This document shows, in pieces, positions 35,308-46,236 of a DNA stretch of 64,000 nt. The stretch is from JAYOEY01 sp038116945. GTDB lineage: Bacteria; Pseudomonadota; Alphaproteobacteria; MPNO01; UBA2964. Both the position numbers and the translations under genes were made by a program. The first letter of the stretch is position 1, and each line of letters begins with the position of its first letter. The stretch is from assembly GCA_038116945.1 (NCBI GenBank), contig JAYOEY010000007.1:99408-163407 (forward strand). The letters are read 5' to 3'. The notes beneath the pieces are model-generated. The model saw only the letters and a program-made list of their open reading frames with translations, had not been told where the DNA came from and did no database searches.

Positions 35308-36404
35308 ACGTCGACGGCGTTCCGTTCCGCACTATCTGGCTTGAGGATGACGGCGAAAGCGTCGGGATCATCGATCAGACGCGCCTGCCGCACGAGTTCG
35401 TCACCATACGGTTGCGTACGGTAGAGGAGGCGGCCCACGCCATCAGCGCCATGCTGGTGCGCGGCGCGCCGCTGATCGGGGCGACCGCGGCCTACGGCAT
35501 GGCGCTCGCGATGAAAGACGATCCGGGCGATGAGAACCTCGAGGATGCCGCCCGGCGGCTGATGGCGACCCGGCCCACGGCGGTCAATCTGCGCTGGGCG
35601 ATCGACGACATACGTACCCGTATGGCGGCGCTTTCCCCCGACGACCGGGCGGTGGCGGCCTATGCCCGCGCTGCCGAAATCTGCGACGAGGATGTCGATA
35701 TCTGTCGCGCCATCGGCGATCACGGGCTGTCGCTCATTCGTGCCGCCTGGGAAGCGGCGGGCAGGGACCGTCCGGTCGAGATCATGACCCATTGCAACGC
35801 CGGCTGGCTGGCCACCGTCGACTGGGGCACGGCGACGGCGCCGATCTACCGCGCGCATGAGGAAGGCATTCCCGTCCATGTCTGGGTCGATGAGACGCGC
35901 CCCCGCAATCAGGGCGCGTTCCTGACCGCGTGGGAGCTCGGGCAGCACGGGGTTCCGCATCACGTGATCGTCGACAATGCCGGCGGCCACGTCATGCAGC
36001 ATGGCATGGTCGACATGCTGATCACCGGCACCGACCGCACTACGGCGGGCGGCGACGTGTGCAACAAGATCGGCACCTATCTCAAGGCGCTGGCGGCGCG
36101 CGATAACGAAGTGCCGTTCTATGTCGGTCTGCCGGGCCCCACCATCGACTGGACGATCACGGACGGGCGCGATATTCCCATCGAGGAACGCGCCGGGGAA
36201 GAAGTCACCCACATTTCCGGCCGGAGCGGCGCGGGCGCGATCGAGACGGTGCGTCTGACGCCGGAGACGAGCCCGGCGAAGAATTTCGCGTTCGACGTTA
36301 CGCCCGCGCGGCTGGTGACCGGGCTGATTACCGAGCGCGGCGTGTGCGAGGCGAGCGCCGGCGGGCTGCTGGGGCTGTATCCTGAAAGAAGGGTCAATCG
36401 ATGA
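35304..36404 (+). CDS. mtnA: S-methyl-5-thioribose-1-phosphate isomerase
   Basis: The 366-residue enzyme starts at ATG 35304 (MNVDGVPFRTIWLEDD). Family motifs are RGAPLIGATAAYGMALA, the catalytic Cys in HCNAGWLAT (about residue 164), ETRPRNQGA and the Asp in ITGTDRTTAGGDVCNKIGTY. It converts 5-methylthioribose 1-phosphate to 5-methylthioribulose 1-phosphate and can do the same with 5-deoxyribose 1-phosphate. ATGA overlaps at both ends couple its translation to mtnP and the aldolase fusion. The normal next enzymes of the methionine salvage cycle (mtnB, mtnC, mtnD, mtnW/X) are absent from the window. Confidence 0.94.
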
Positions 36405-38413
36405 AATCTCTCTGGTCGAACGCGGACGCCAAGGCGGCGGTCCGCAAATACGCGCGGCAGGGCGTTGGCGAGGATCTTGCGCTTCGCGTGTACACCACGA
36501 GGCTGCTGGGCGGCGATCCGAGGCTGGTGCTGCATGGCGGCGGCAACACGTCGGTCAAGACGCGCATGGCGGAAATCACCGGCGACGAGATCGAAGTGCT
36601 GTGCGTCAAGGGGTCGGGCTGGGACATGGGCGACATCGAACCACCCGGCCTGCCTGCGGTGCGGCTCGACGCGATTCGACGGCTCAGAAAGCTGAAGAAA
36701 CTGTCGGACGAGGACATGGTCAACGCCCAGCGCAGTGCATTGCTGGATTCGGCGGCGCCCAACCCGTCGGTCGAAACGCTGCTGCATGCCTTCCTGCCGC
36801 ACAAATTCGTCGATCACACCCATTCCGACGCCGTGCTCGCGGTTACGGATCAGCCGGACGGAGACCGGATCAGCCGGGATATCTGGGGCGACCGCGTGGC
36901 GCTGGTTCCCTACATCATGCCCGGATTCGATCTCGCCCAGGCGTGCGTGACGGCGTGGGAGAAGAACCCGGATGTCGAAGGGCTGATCCTGCTCAAGCAC
37001 GGCATTTTCTCGTTCGGCGAGACCGCGCGCGAGGCCTATGACCGGATGATCGGTCTGGTGACGCTGGCCGAAAAGCGCCTCGCCCGGGCGAAGCCTGTCG
37101 CCGTTCCGAAGAAGGCAGCCGCCCGGCGCGTCGCCAAAGCCGCCGACATCGCTCCGATCCTGCGCGGCGTCACGACGGACGAGGCGGCCGGCTGCAAGCG
37201 CATGGTGATGGATTTCCGGACCTCGAAGGCGATCCGCGAGTATCTCGCACGGCCCGAGCTGAATCGCATCGCGACGGCCGGGCCGGTGACGCCGGACCAT
37301 GTCATCCGCACCAAGCCCGAACCGCTGATCCTGCCGGCGCCGGAAGCGGGCAGGCTGGATGCGTTCCGCAGCGCTGCGCAAAAAGCCGTGGCGAAATACG
37401 CCGCCGATTACGTGAAATATTTCGAACGCAACAACCGGCGTCTCGGCGGGATCAAGAAACAGCTCGATCCCATGCCGCGGGTGATCCTGGTTCGGGGCGT
37501 CGGCGTGTTCGGCCTCGGTAATTCGGCCGGCGCCGCATCGGTCGCCGCCGATCTGGCCGAGACGACGCTGAGGGTGATTTCCGACGCCGAACGGCTCGGG
37601 AAGTTCCGCTCGATACCCGAAGCCGACATTTTCGATATCGAGTACTGGTCGCTGGAGCAGGCCAAGCTCGGCAAGGGGACGGAAAAGCCGCTCGCCCGCC
37701 GGATCGTTGCCGTGACCGGCGGTGCGTCCGGCATCGGCGCGGCGACCGCCAAGGCCTTTGCCGCGGAAGGCGCATCGGTCGCCGTGCTTGATCTCTCGCC
37801 GGGTCCAAACGGCATTGTCTGCGACGTGACCGACCCGAAGTCGGTCGACCGCGCGTTCGCAGAGATTTGCGAGAGGTTCGGCGGCGTCGATATTGTCGTT
37901 TCCAACGCCGGCGCGGCCTGGCAGGGTCGCATCGGAGAGGTCGACGAGAAAATCCTGCGTGACAGTTTCGAGCTGAATTTCTACGGCCATCAGCGCGTCG
38001 CCCAGGCGGCAGTCGCCGTTATGAAGGCGCAGGGGCTGGGCGGATGCCTTCTGTTCAATACCTCCAAACAGGCCGTGAATCCTGGCAAGGATTTCGGGCC
38101 TTACGGCCTGCCCAAGGCGGCAACCCTGTTCCTGATGCGGCAGTACGCGCTCGATCACGGAGCCGACGGTATCCGGTCGAACGCCGTGAACGCCGACCGG
38201 ATCAGGACCGGCCTGCTGACGGACGGCATGATCGCCGAGAGATCCGCGGCGCGGGGCGTGTCCGAGGCGGATTACATGTCGGGCAATCTGCTGGGGCGTG
38301 AGGTCACCGCCGCCGACGTCGCCCGCGCGTTTGTCGATCTGGCGCTGTCGGAGGCTACGACCGGCGCCGTGATGACGGTTGACGGCGGCAACATCGCGGC
38401 CGCGCTCCGCTGA
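36401..38413 (+). CDS. Fused class II aldolase and short-chain dehydrogenase; candidate 5-methylthioribulose-1-phosphate (or 5-deoxyribulose-1-phosphate) aldolase/aldehyde dehydrogenase
   Basis: The 670-residue protein has two enzymes. Residues about 1-400 are a class II (FucA/RhaD type) aldolase: GGGNTSVK at 46-53, catalytic Glu125, and zinc ligands His139, His141 (VDHTHSDAV) and His200 (LKHGIFSFG). Residues about 430-670 are a classical SDR: TGGASGIG at 439-446, Asp464 at the end of strand two that favours NAD over NADP, NAG at 502-504, and the catalytic Ser555, Tyr568 and Lys572. Similar fusions are known for rhamnulose-1-phosphate aldolase/lactaldehyde dehydrogenase. Here the operon with mtnP and mtnA suggests cleavage of 5-methylthioribulose 1-phosphate to DHAP and methylthioacetaldehyde, which the SDR would reduce or oxidise. 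Rhamnulose or other sugar substrates remain possible. Confidence 0.82.
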   Translation: MKSLWSNADAKAAVRKYARQGVGEDLALRVYTTRLLGGDPRLVLHGGGNTSVKTRMAEITGDEIEVLCVKGSGWDMGDIEPPGLPAVRLDAIRRLRKLKKLSDEDMVNAQRSALLDSAAPNPSVETLLHAFLPHKFVDHTHSDAVLAVTDQPDGDRISRDIWGDRVALVPYIMPGFDLAQACVTAWEKNPDVEGLILLKHGIFSFGETAREAYDRMIGLVTLAEKRLARAKPVAVPKKAAARRVAKAADIAPILRGVTTDEAAGCKRMVMDFRTSKAIREYLARPELNRIATAGPVTPDHVIRTKPEPLILPAPEAGRLDAFRSAAQKAVAKYAADYVKYFERNNRRLGGIKKQLDPMPRVILVRGVGVFGLGNSAGAASVAADLAETTLRVISDAERLGKFRSIPEADIFDIEYWSLEQAKLGKGTEKPLARRIVAVTGGASGIGAATAKAFAAEGASVAVLDLSPGPNGIVCDVTDPKSVDRAFAEICERFGGVDIVVSNAGAAWQGRIGEVDEKILRDSFELNFYGHQRVAQAAVAVMKAQGLGGCLLFNTSKQAVNPGKDFGPYGLPKAATLFLMRQYALDHGADGIRSNAVNADRIRTGLLTDGMIAERSAARGVSEADYMSGNLLGREVTAADVARAFVDLALSEATTGAVMTVDGGNIAAALR

Positions 38414-38466
38414 ATCAGCGCCTGTCGGGCGGCGGCGGACCGGTTGTCCGCCCCGGCGGGGTCGTT

Positions 38467-40128
<1,662 letters not shown>

Positions 40129-40247
40129 GTTCCCGTCCGAGCCCTTAAAAACCTGCGTCGTCGCCTGACGACGCTCCGAAAACTCTCAACGCACCAATGA
40201 TTTACCGATAAAACTTACGATTCGTTAGCGATACGGCCTTTTCGAAC

Positions 40248-40276
40248 AAAAAAACCCCGGGCAGAAGCCCGGGGTT
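40248..40276 (-). terminator. Intrinsic terminator of the dienelactone hydrolase gene
   Basis: CCCCGGGC (40255-40262), loop AGAA, GCCCGGGG (40267-40274). On the minus strand a run of T residues follows (A-run 40248-40254). It is placed 29 bases after the stop of the gene at 40305-40976. Confidence 0.85.
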
Positions 40277-40304
40277 CTTCGTTTCCGGCTCGTTGCCCGT
40301 GCGA

Positions 40305-40976
40305 TTATCCGACGTTTGCGCCGAACAGGGCCAGGGTCCGTTCGCGCGCCCGCTGGCAAGCCCCGGCGTTGAAGCTTTCCCGGTCGTCGCAGCAGAAGCC
40401 GTGACCGCTGTCGTCATAGACGAAGCAGGGAACGTCAGGCTGGGCTTCCTTGATGTCGGAGACCTGGCTCAGCGGAATGCCGCCGTCCTTGTCGCCGAAA
40501 TGGAACTGGACCGGGCACTTTGGCGTGGCGTCCTTCATGCCGTGGATGCCGCCGCCGTAATAGCAGGATGCCGCCGCTACGCCGTCGCAGCTGGTCGCGG
40601 CCAGCCAGGTCACGAACCCGCCGAAGCAGTATCCGACCACGCCGACCTTGCCGGCCGAGGCGGCTTCGTTGATCGCTGCCTGCACGTCGGCCTTGATGCC
40701 GTCATTGTTGAGCGCCCCGCGCGTGTCGCGCCCCTTGCCGAAATCTTCCTGGCCGTAGCCGAGTTCCAGCCCCTTTTCGACGCGGTCGAACAATGCCGGG
40801 GCGATCGCCAGATAGCCTGCCGCCGCGTACTGATCGGCGACATTCTTGATATGCTGGTTGACGCCGAAGATCTCCTGAATGACGACCACGCCGCCCTTTG
40901 GCGCGCCCGACGGTTCCGCCTTGTAAGCGCCCAGCGTGTGGCCGTCGCTGGTGGTGAGTTCGATCATGCTTCCCAT
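40305..40976 (-). CDS. Dienelactone hydrolase family protein
   Basis: I start at ATG 40976 (MGSMIELTTSDGHTLGAYKAEP), where AAAGGGAG lies at proper spacing; the ATG at 40982 would sit directly against that site. The 223-residue alpha/beta hydrolase has Glu36, the nucleophile Cys117 in GYCFGG, Asp164 in GDKDGG and His192 in DSGHGF, the Cys-Asp-His triad of dienelactone hydrolases. It would hydrolyse lactones or esters such as dienelactone, linking it loosely to aromatic catabolism, though many members have other roles. It has its own terminator and stands alone. Confidence 0.88.
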   Translation of the reverse strand: MGSMIELTTSDGHTLGAYKAEPSGAPKGGVVVIQEIFGVNQHIKNVADQYAAAGYLAIAPALFDRVEKGLELGYGQEDFGKGRDTRGALNNDGIKADVQAAINEAASAGKVGVVGYCFGGFVTWLAATSCDGVAAASCYYGGGIHGMKDATPKCPVQFHFGDKDGGIPLSQVSDIKEAQPDVPCFVYDDSGHGFCCDDRESFNAGACQRARERTLALFGANVG

Positions 40977-41157
40977 TGTCATCTCCCTTTCTGATTGCAA
41001 AAACCGCTCGCTCCTATACGGACCGGCAGGCATAATACCGCGAGGGTTTTATCCTCTTATGACAGGAGGCGCAACGCAGCGTCCAACAGGGAACCGGATT
41101 GTACTGGAGCTCGACGAGAATCCGTTGCGAGCGATAAGGAGCATCGGGAGGGAATTC

Positions 41158-41865
41158 ATGAAATCGGCGATCGTCAGAAGCCGCCTTGTTGCCTGGTTCG
41201 CCCTGATCGGGCTTCTGCTGTCGGGGTGCGTCGCGACCACGACCCGTAATATCGACAAGTTCCAGCGCGGATCAGGGGAACTCAAGGTCCTGCTGATGCC
41301 GCTCGATGTGGAGCTGAGCGAACTCGGCGCCGGCGGTTTCGTGGAGCCTAAGGCGGACTGGACGGAGGCTGCCAACAAACACCTGACAGCATCAATCCGG
41401 GCGGTATTCGACAATCGGAGCGCCAGGCTGGTTTCGTACACGGCGCCGTCGTCAGGCGGTACTGGCGAAGCACCTGATGTTCAGCTCATCAAGCTGCATG
41501 GCGCCGTGGGCAAGACAATTCTGCAGAACCAGTTCCGTCCACTACCGACAAAGGAAAACAGGTTCGACTGGACGCTTGGTGATGGCGCGCGCCGTTTGAA
41601 ACAGTTGAGTGGTGCCGATTATGCTTTGTTTGTCTATGTCCGGGACAGCTACAGCTCGGATGGTCGCACTGCTTTGATCGTGGTCGGGGTTTTGCTCGGT
41701 GTGGGGATTTCGGGCGGTCAGCAGGTTGGATTTGCGTCGCTGGTGAATCTGAACACCGGCAATATCGTGTGGTTCAACAAACTGGTTCGCGGCGTGGGGG
41801 ACCTGAGGACGGCTCCTGCTGCAGCCGAGACCGCCGATGTTCTCCTTGAAAACCTGCCCAAGTAA
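41158..41865 (+). CDS. Lipoprotein of unknown function, first gene of a three-lipoprotein operon
   Basis: The ATG at 41158 follows GGGAGGGAATTC and opens a lipoprotein signal (MKSAIVRSRLVAWFALIGLLLSGC; lipobox LSGC, Cys24). The 235-residue protein continues with a regular alpha/beta pattern: LKVLLMPLDVELSEL, FDWTLGDGARRLKQLSGADYALFVYVRD, ALIVVGVLLGVGISGGQQVGFASLVNLNTGNIVWFNKL. This resembles GNA1162/CsgG-like lipoproteins that build a strand-helix periplasmic domain, but I cannot assign it. The next gene, an M48 protease lipoprotein, follows 15 bases after the stop. It probably anchors in the outer membrane. Confidence 0.78.
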   Translation: MKSAIVRSRLVAWFALIGLLLSGCVATTTRNIDKFQRGSGELKVLLMPLDVELSELGAGGFVEPKADWTEAANKHLTASIRAVFDNRSARLVSYTAPSSGGTGEAPDVQLIKLHGAVGKTILQNQFRPLPTKENRFDWTLGDGARRLKQLSGADYALFVYVRDSYSSDGRTALIVVGVLLGVGISGGQQVGFASLVNLNTGNIVWFNKLVRGVGDLRTAPAAAETADVLLENLPK

Positions 41866-41880
41866 AAGTCGGGCGTCGTG

Positions 41881-43098
41881 ATGTTCCGGAAAAGACTTTC
41901 TGTTCTTTGCGTTTCTGCATGTCTCCTCGCTGGCTGTGTGATGCAGAGCGTAGATGGAACCGCCCCCGTAACCGGCGGACAGCCCGATGGCGTTGCAAAT
42001 TTGAAGCCGGGAGAACGTCCCGAATCCAGTTCCCTCGAAGGAGGGCTGTGGATGGCGGTCGAACGCCAGGAAAAGAACCTTCGTACTTCGGGAAGATTAT
42101 ACCGGGATCACGAACTGCAGGCCTATATCCGGGATATCGCTTGTCGTCTCGCGGGGCAGTACTGCAAGGATATCCGCGTCTACGTCGTGCACATGCCGTA
42201 TTTCAACGCTTCGATGTACCCGAACGGCATGATGACAGTGTGGACCGGTCTTCTTCTCCGGGCACGCAACGAGGCGCAGGTTGCGGCGGTAATAGGGCAT
42301 GAAATCGGCCATTATTTTCGCCGGCACGGGGTACAGAAATTCAGGAACGCGCGAGATGCCAGCGACGTACTGATATTTTTTAAATTTCTTTTCGGTGCGG
42401 CCGGGGTGCCGTTGGCTGGCGATGTCGCACATCTGATTACTGCGGCATCCCTGCAGGCATACAGTCGGGACAAGGAAAGAGAAGCCGACCGGATTGGTCT
42501 CGACCTGATGACCAAGGCCGGGTACGACCCGCGCGAGGCCGCTAAATTGTGGAGACAGATTATCGAAGAGCAGAAGGCGGACGAGGAAGAGCACAAATCG
42601 ACCATATTCTTTGCCAGCCATCCCGATCCGGAAGAGCGTGCCGATTCACTCGAAAAACTGGCCGACGAGATTCTCAAGAAGCGGCCGACCGGAACGACAA
42701 ATACGGGCCGGTATCGGCGCATTGTCGGTGGGCACCGCCCTAACTTTCTTCGGGACGAAGTCCGGCTTATGCGCTTCAAACGGGCGCACAAACTTATGGA
42801 ATCTCTGACAAAAGACGAATTCCGTCCTGGGGAGGTTGAGTATTTCCGAGGCGAGCTTCACCGTATGCGTAACGATTCGGAAAAGAAGGACCTCAATGCG
42901 GCGCTTGAATATTACGACAAGGCGATCGGTTCGGGCGGCTATCCGCCCGAACTCTATAAATATCTGGGGCTGGTGCATCGCAAGCTGGGCAACAATGAAA
43001 GAGCCAGGGCCGCATTTCTCGAATATTTGCGGTTGGCGCCCAATGCGGAAGATCGTCTGATGATCAAGGCGTTGGCGGACAGGATGTCTGAATCATGA
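41881..43098 (+). CDS. M48 family metalloprotease lipoprotein with C-terminal TPR-like region
   Basis: Starting at ATG 41881 the protein has 405 residues. A lipobox LAGC ends at Cys19. The zinc protease core is intact: HEIGH with His140, Glu141 and His144, and the third ligand Glu201 in RDKEREADRIGLDLM. Before it is SMYPNGMMTVWTGLLLRARNEAQ, the usual substrate-cleft segment. The C-terminal third is helical and TPR-like, ending with GLVHRKLGNNERARAAFLEYLRLAP. The domain order matches BepA/YfgC- and Loi-type envelope proteases that control outer-membrane protein assembly, which fits a lipoprotein. A GTG at 41878 is a possible start two codons off. The stop overlaps the next start by four bases. 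Confidence 0.85.
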   Translation: MFRKRLSVLCVSACLLAGCVMQSVDGTAPVTGGQPDGVANLKPGERPESSSLEGGLWMAVERQEKNLRTSGRLYRDHELQAYIRDIACRLAGQYCKDIRVYVVHMPYFNASMYPNGMMTVWTGLLLRARNEAQVAAVIGHEIGHYFRRHGVQKFRNARDASDVLIFFKFLFGAAGVPLAGDVAHLITAASLQAYSRDKEREADRIGLDLMTKAGYDPREAAKLWRQIIEEQKADEEEHKSTIFFASHPDPEERADSLEKLADEILKKRPTGTTNTGRYRRIVGGHRPNFLRDEVRLMRFKRAHKLMESLTKDEFRPGEVEYFRGELHRMRNDSEKKDLNAALEYYDKAIGSGGYPPELYKYLGLVHRKLGNNERARAAFLEYLRLAPNAEDRLMIKALADRMSES

Positions 43099-43658
43099 AT
43101 CGTTCTACGAGAATTCTTGCCGTCGCGGTCGTGCTGTTGCTGGCCGGTTGCGGGCAGTATGAGCATCTGCTGCCGGGTCAGGTAAAGATTGGCGGCGGTC
43201 TGACGGTTGATACGCCTATCGACTGGAGCCAGTTGAGTGCTGGAGACCAGAAAATCTGGACCGTTGACGGGCAGCTGCTTCAGATTCTGGTTTTTGTGAC
43301 CGGTCTGGAGGACGGCAATACCCTGTTGCAGAGGGGGCTGAATACGAAGCTGCCGGTTTTCAAGCCGTCCATGACCGCAATCGAGATAGCGGATCTGTTC
43401 AAAAACTCGTTCGCGACTTTAAATGTACGCGACATGCGGATCCTGAATCTGAGGCCCGCCAGATTTGGCAACGCCGATGGATTTCGCTTTGAGTTCGACT
43501 ACCGCTCCACTGATGGCATTGAGCGGACAGGTCTTGCCATCGGCGCGGTCCGCAACAGGAAACTCAACTTGATTTACTATCGAGGGACCAAAATTCTCTA
43601 TTTCGACAAGTACAAGAACGAAGTCGAAAAGATCATTTCGTCGGCACGGTTCTCGTGA
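43095..43658 (+). CDS. Lipoprotein of unknown function, third gene of the operon
   Basis: The 187-residue product has a lipobox LAGC (Cys19) after MNRSTRILAVAVVLLL. The mature region contains GGLTVDTPIDWSQLSAGDQKIWTVDGQLLQIL, then NLRPARFGNADGFRFEFDYRSTDGIERTGLAIGAVRNRKLNLIYYRG, a beta-sandwich-like pattern of the kind seen in periplasmic proteins with DUF-type names. It starts inside the end of the M48 gene (ATGA), so it belongs to that operon. It could be a partner or regulator of the protease. I do not recognise the family. Confidence 0.75.
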   Translation: MNRSTRILAVAVVLLLAGCGQYEHLLPGQVKIGGGLTVDTPIDWSQLSAGDQKIWTVDGQLLQILVFVTGLEDGNTLLQRGLNTKLPVFKPSMTAIEIADLFKNSFATLNVRDMRILNLRPARFGNADGFRFEFDYRSTDGIERTGLAIGAVRNRKLNLIYYRGTKILYFDKYKNEVEKIISSARFS

Positions 43659-43677
43659 CCGCGTCCCCCGGGCGGCT

Positions 43678-44778
43678 TTAAACGTTAAACCGGAACAGGA
43701 TCACGTCGCCGTCTTTTACGACGTAGTCGCGCCCCTCCTGCCGCATCTTGCCGGCTTCCTTGGCGCCGGTCTCGCCGTTGCAGGCGACGTAATCGGCGTA
43801 GGCGATTGTTTCGGCGGCGATGAAGCCGCGTTCGAAATCGCTGTGGATCACGCCCGCCGCCTGCGCGCCTTTGGTGCCCTTGCGGATGGTCCAGGCGCGG
43901 GCTTCTTTCGGTCCGGCCGTGAAATAGGTGATCAGTCCCAGCAGCTCGTATCCCGCGCGGATGACGCGGGCGAGTCCGGTTTCCGACAGGCCCAGCTCCT
44001 CCAGGAACTCAGCCTTTTCGTCGTCGGCGAGCTGCGCGACCTCCGCTTCGATCGCCGCCGAGACGACGACATGGATGGCCCCCTGGGCCTCGGCGTATTC
44101 CGCGACACGTGCCGACAGCGCGTTGCCGTCGGCCGCCGATGCTTCCTCGACATTGCAGACATAAAGGACGGGCTTGGCGGTCAGAAGCTGGAGTCCCCTG
44201 AACAGCTTTGCCTCCTCGTCGCCACTGGTTGCCACGGTTCGCGCCGGCCTGCCGTCGCGCAGCGCCTCGAGCGTCCGCTCGACGAGCGCCAGGGTGACCT
44301 TGGCCTCCTTGTCGTTGCCGCGCACCCGCTTGACCAGCGCGTCCGAGCGCCGTTCCAGGCTTTCGAGATCGGCAAGCATGAGCTCGGTTTCGACCGTGTC
44401 GATGTCGTCGAGAGGGTCCACCCGGCCTGCGACATGGGTGATGTTGTCGTCCTCGAAACAGCGCACGACATGGACGATGGCATCGACCTCCCGGATGTGT
44501 CCGAGAAACTGGTTGCCGAGACCCTCGCCCTTGCTGGCGCCCCGCACCAGCCCTGCGATATCGGCGAAATCGATCTGGGTCGGCACGATGCGCGCCGATT
44601 TGGCGATGGCGCCTAGCTTTTGCAGGCGTTCGTCCGGCACCGCGATGCGGCCGACATTGGGCTCGATCGTGCAGAACGGGTAGTTGGCCGCTTCCGCCGC
44701 GACGGTCGCGGTGAGTGCGTTGAAAAGCGTCGACTTGCCGACATTGGGCAGGCCGACAATGCCGCAGGTGAATCCCAT
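43678..44778 (-). CDS. ychF: Redox-regulated ATPase YchF (Obg-like)
   Basis: The 366-residue protein carries the P-loop GLPNVGKS at residues 9-16, the switch DIAGLVRGASKGEGLGNQFLGHIREVDAIVHVVRCFED, and NVEE in place of the canonical NKxD, the hallmark of YchF proteins that prefer ATP. The C-terminal TGS domain ends GRDYVVKDGDVILFRFNV. YchF binds ribosomes and is linked to stress responses. Its start overlaps the pth stop by one base (TGATG), which couples translation. The whole pth-ychF pair follows bL25 and Prs in the usual order. Confidence 0.96.
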   Translation of the reverse strand: MGFTCGIVGLPNVGKSTLFNALTATVAAEAANYPFCTIEPNVGRIAVPDERLQKLGAIAKSARIVPTQIDFADIAGLVRGASKGEGLGNQFLGHIREVDAIVHVVRCFEDDNITHVAGRVDPLDDIDTVETELMLADLESLERRSDALVKRVRGNDKEAKVTLALVERTLEALRDGRPARTVATSGDEEAKLFRGLQLLTAKPVLYVCNVEEASAADGNALSARVAEYAEAQGAIHVVVSAAIEAEVAQLADDEKAEFLEELGLSETGLARVIRAGYELLGLITYFTAGPKEARAWTIRKGTKGAQAAGVIHSDFERGFIAAETIAYADYVACNGETGAKEAGKMRQEGRDYVVKDGDVILFRFNV

Positions 44779-45410
44779 CAGCCGTCCTTTCGGTTCTCGT
44801 TGTCCTTCGAGCCGCCGTTCTCCGCAGACTTTTTCGGCGGCTGCGTCGCCAGCGCGACCCGGGTCATAAATCCGGGCGCGTCGCCGGAAAGCAGAATCGG
44901 CGTCGCATCGGCGACCGCCTCCAGCGTCGGATCGAGCCAGGCCCGGTCCGCCTTCGTGAAGTCGCGCAGCACGTGTCCGGTAACGCGGCCCTTCTCCCCC
45001 GGGTGGCCGATGCCGAGCCGGATGCGCCAGAAATCGTTGCCGATATGCCGGTCGATCGAGCGAATCCCGTTATGGCCGGCCGCCCCGCCGCCGCGTTTGA
45101 CGCGTACCTTGCCCGGCGCGAGGTCCAGCTCGTCATAGAACACGAAGACATCGTGCGGTTCGATGCGCCAGTAATGCATGGCTTCCGCCACCGGGCGTCC
45201 GGATTCGTTCATAAAGCTGAGCGGTTTCAGGATGACCGCCTTGTCGTTGCCGATCATCCCCTCGCTGAACATGCCGTGCGGTCGCGAACGCGTCTTCGGC
45301 GCGGCAAGCCCATGGCGGCGGATGATCTCGTCCGCCGCCATGTAACCGACATTGTGCCGGTTGCCGGCATATTTCGCACCGGGATTGCCCAGACCCACAA
45401 GCAGAAGCAT
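44778..45410 (-). CDS. pth: Peptidyl-tRNA hydrolase
   Basis: The 210-residue enzyme begins MLLLVGLGNPGAKYAGNRHNVGYM, with Asn9 and the catalytic His19. FYDELDLAPG supplies Asp93, and GAAGHNGIRSID supplies Asn114, so the substrate-binding set is complete. GHPG near the helix end is also conserved. It releases peptides from prematurely dropped peptidyl-tRNAs in the cytosol. The C-terminal tail is a short charged extension (KKSAENGGSKDNENRKDG). It sits between rplY and ychF on the minus strand, 45 bases after rplY. Confidence 0.95.
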   Translation of the reverse strand: MLLLVGLGNPGAKYAGNRHNVGYMAADEIIRRHGLAAPKTRSRPHGMFSEGMIGNDKAVILKPLSFMNESGRPVAEAMHYWRIEPHDVFVFYDELDLAPGKVRVKRGGGAAGHNGIRSIDRHIGNDFWRIRLGIGHPGEKGRVTGHVLRDFTKADRAWLDPTLEAVADATPILLSGDAPGFMTRVALATQPPKKSAENGGSKDNENRKDG

Positions 45411-45455
45411 GAGGGGGTCTCCGGATGGTTGGCGCCCAAAGGCGATCGAAAAGGA

Positions 45456-46139
45456 TCAGTCCCCGGACTGTTCCTCGTCTCCACCCGCGTCGTCGCCGCT
45501 CTCTTCGGCTTCGGCGCTTTCCGCAGCTTCGCCTTCTTCGCCTTCCTCGGCCTCTTCGTCCTCAACCGTGATAACGGTCGGGGCGGCAATTGTGGCGATG
45601 GTGAAGTCGCGATCGGTGATCGTCAGTTCGACACCCTCCGTAAGGGTCAGCGCGCTGGCATGGATCGAATCGCCCACCTGAAGGCCGGTCAGATCGATTT
45701 CGTATCCTTCCGGCATGGCGTCCGCGGTGCAGATGACTTCGATTGCGTGACGGACAACGTTGAGCACGCCGCCTTCGCGCAGGCCGGGGCAGTCGTCTTC
45801 GTTGACGAAGGTGACCGGCACCTCGATGGTCAGCCTGCGGTTCGGGTTGTAGCGCAGGAAATCGACATGCAGTGGCGCATCCGTAACCGGGTGGTACTGC
45901 GTATCGCGCGGAAGCACGCGGTGCTTGGTTCCGTCGACTTCGATATCCACAAGCTGGATAAAGAAGCCTGGACGCTGCAGCTCCTGGCGGAGGATGCGGT
46001 CCTCTATCGTGATCAGAAGGGGTTCTTCGTTGTTGCCGTAAATAACGGCGGGTACCTGTCCTGCGCGTCGCGCTGCGCGGGCGATCCCCTTGCCCGCTCC
46101 AATGCGTGACTGCGCGGCAAGGACTTCAATATCAGCCAT
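45456..46139 (-). CDS. rplY: Ribosomal protein bL25 (long, Ctc-type)
   Basis: At 227 residues this is the long Ctc form. The N-terminal 5S rRNA-binding domain starts LAAQSRIGAGKGIARAARRAGQVPAVIYGNNEEPLLI, and the second beta domain reads PVTDAPLHVDFLRYNPNRRLTIEVPVTFVNEDDCPGLREGGVLNVVRHAIEV. The tail from about residue 195 is strongly acidic (EDEEAEEGEEGEAAESAEAEE...), typical of alphaproteobacterial bL25. It stabilises the central protuberance of the large ribosomal subunit. It lies 110 bases downstream of prs with a hairpin in the gap. Confidence 0.96.
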   Translation of the reverse strand: MADIEVLAAQSRIGAGKGIARAARRAGQVPAVIYGNNEEPLLITIEDRILRQELQRPGFFIQLVDIEVDGTKHRVLPRDTQYHPVTDAPLHVDFLRYNPNRRLTIEVPVTFVNEDDCPGLREGGVLNVVRHAIEVICTADAMPEGYEIDLTGLQVGDSIHASALTLTEGVELTITDRDFTIATIAAPTVITVEDEEAEEGEEGEAAESAEAEESGDDAGGDEEQSGD

Positions 46140-46215
46140 GCCGATTCTCCATTTGTGTGCCGGAAATCCTCCGGCGGAAAGGTCCGGGGCGGCCTCCAGG
46201 GGTGCCGATGCGAAC

Positions 46216-46236
46216 CGCCCGCCAAAACGGCGGGCG
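46216..46236 (-). promoter_or_regulatory. Hairpin between prs and rplY
   Basis: CGCCCGCC (46216-46223) and GGCGGGCG (46229-46236) make a perfect eight-base stem in the 110-base gap between the prs stop and the rplY start. Read on the minus strand no T-run follows, so it is not an obvious terminator for prs. It might attenuate rplY or protect a processed end. On the plus strand the stem is followed by AGGG then five T residues, but no gene ends there. Confidence 0.5.

Noticed and set aside
38434..38452. GGCGGAC/GTCCGCC inverted repeat between the aldolase fusion and the sensor kinase gene
   Set aside because: It lies between convergent genes and could terminate transcription, but there is no T-run on either strand, so it is not listed as a terminator.
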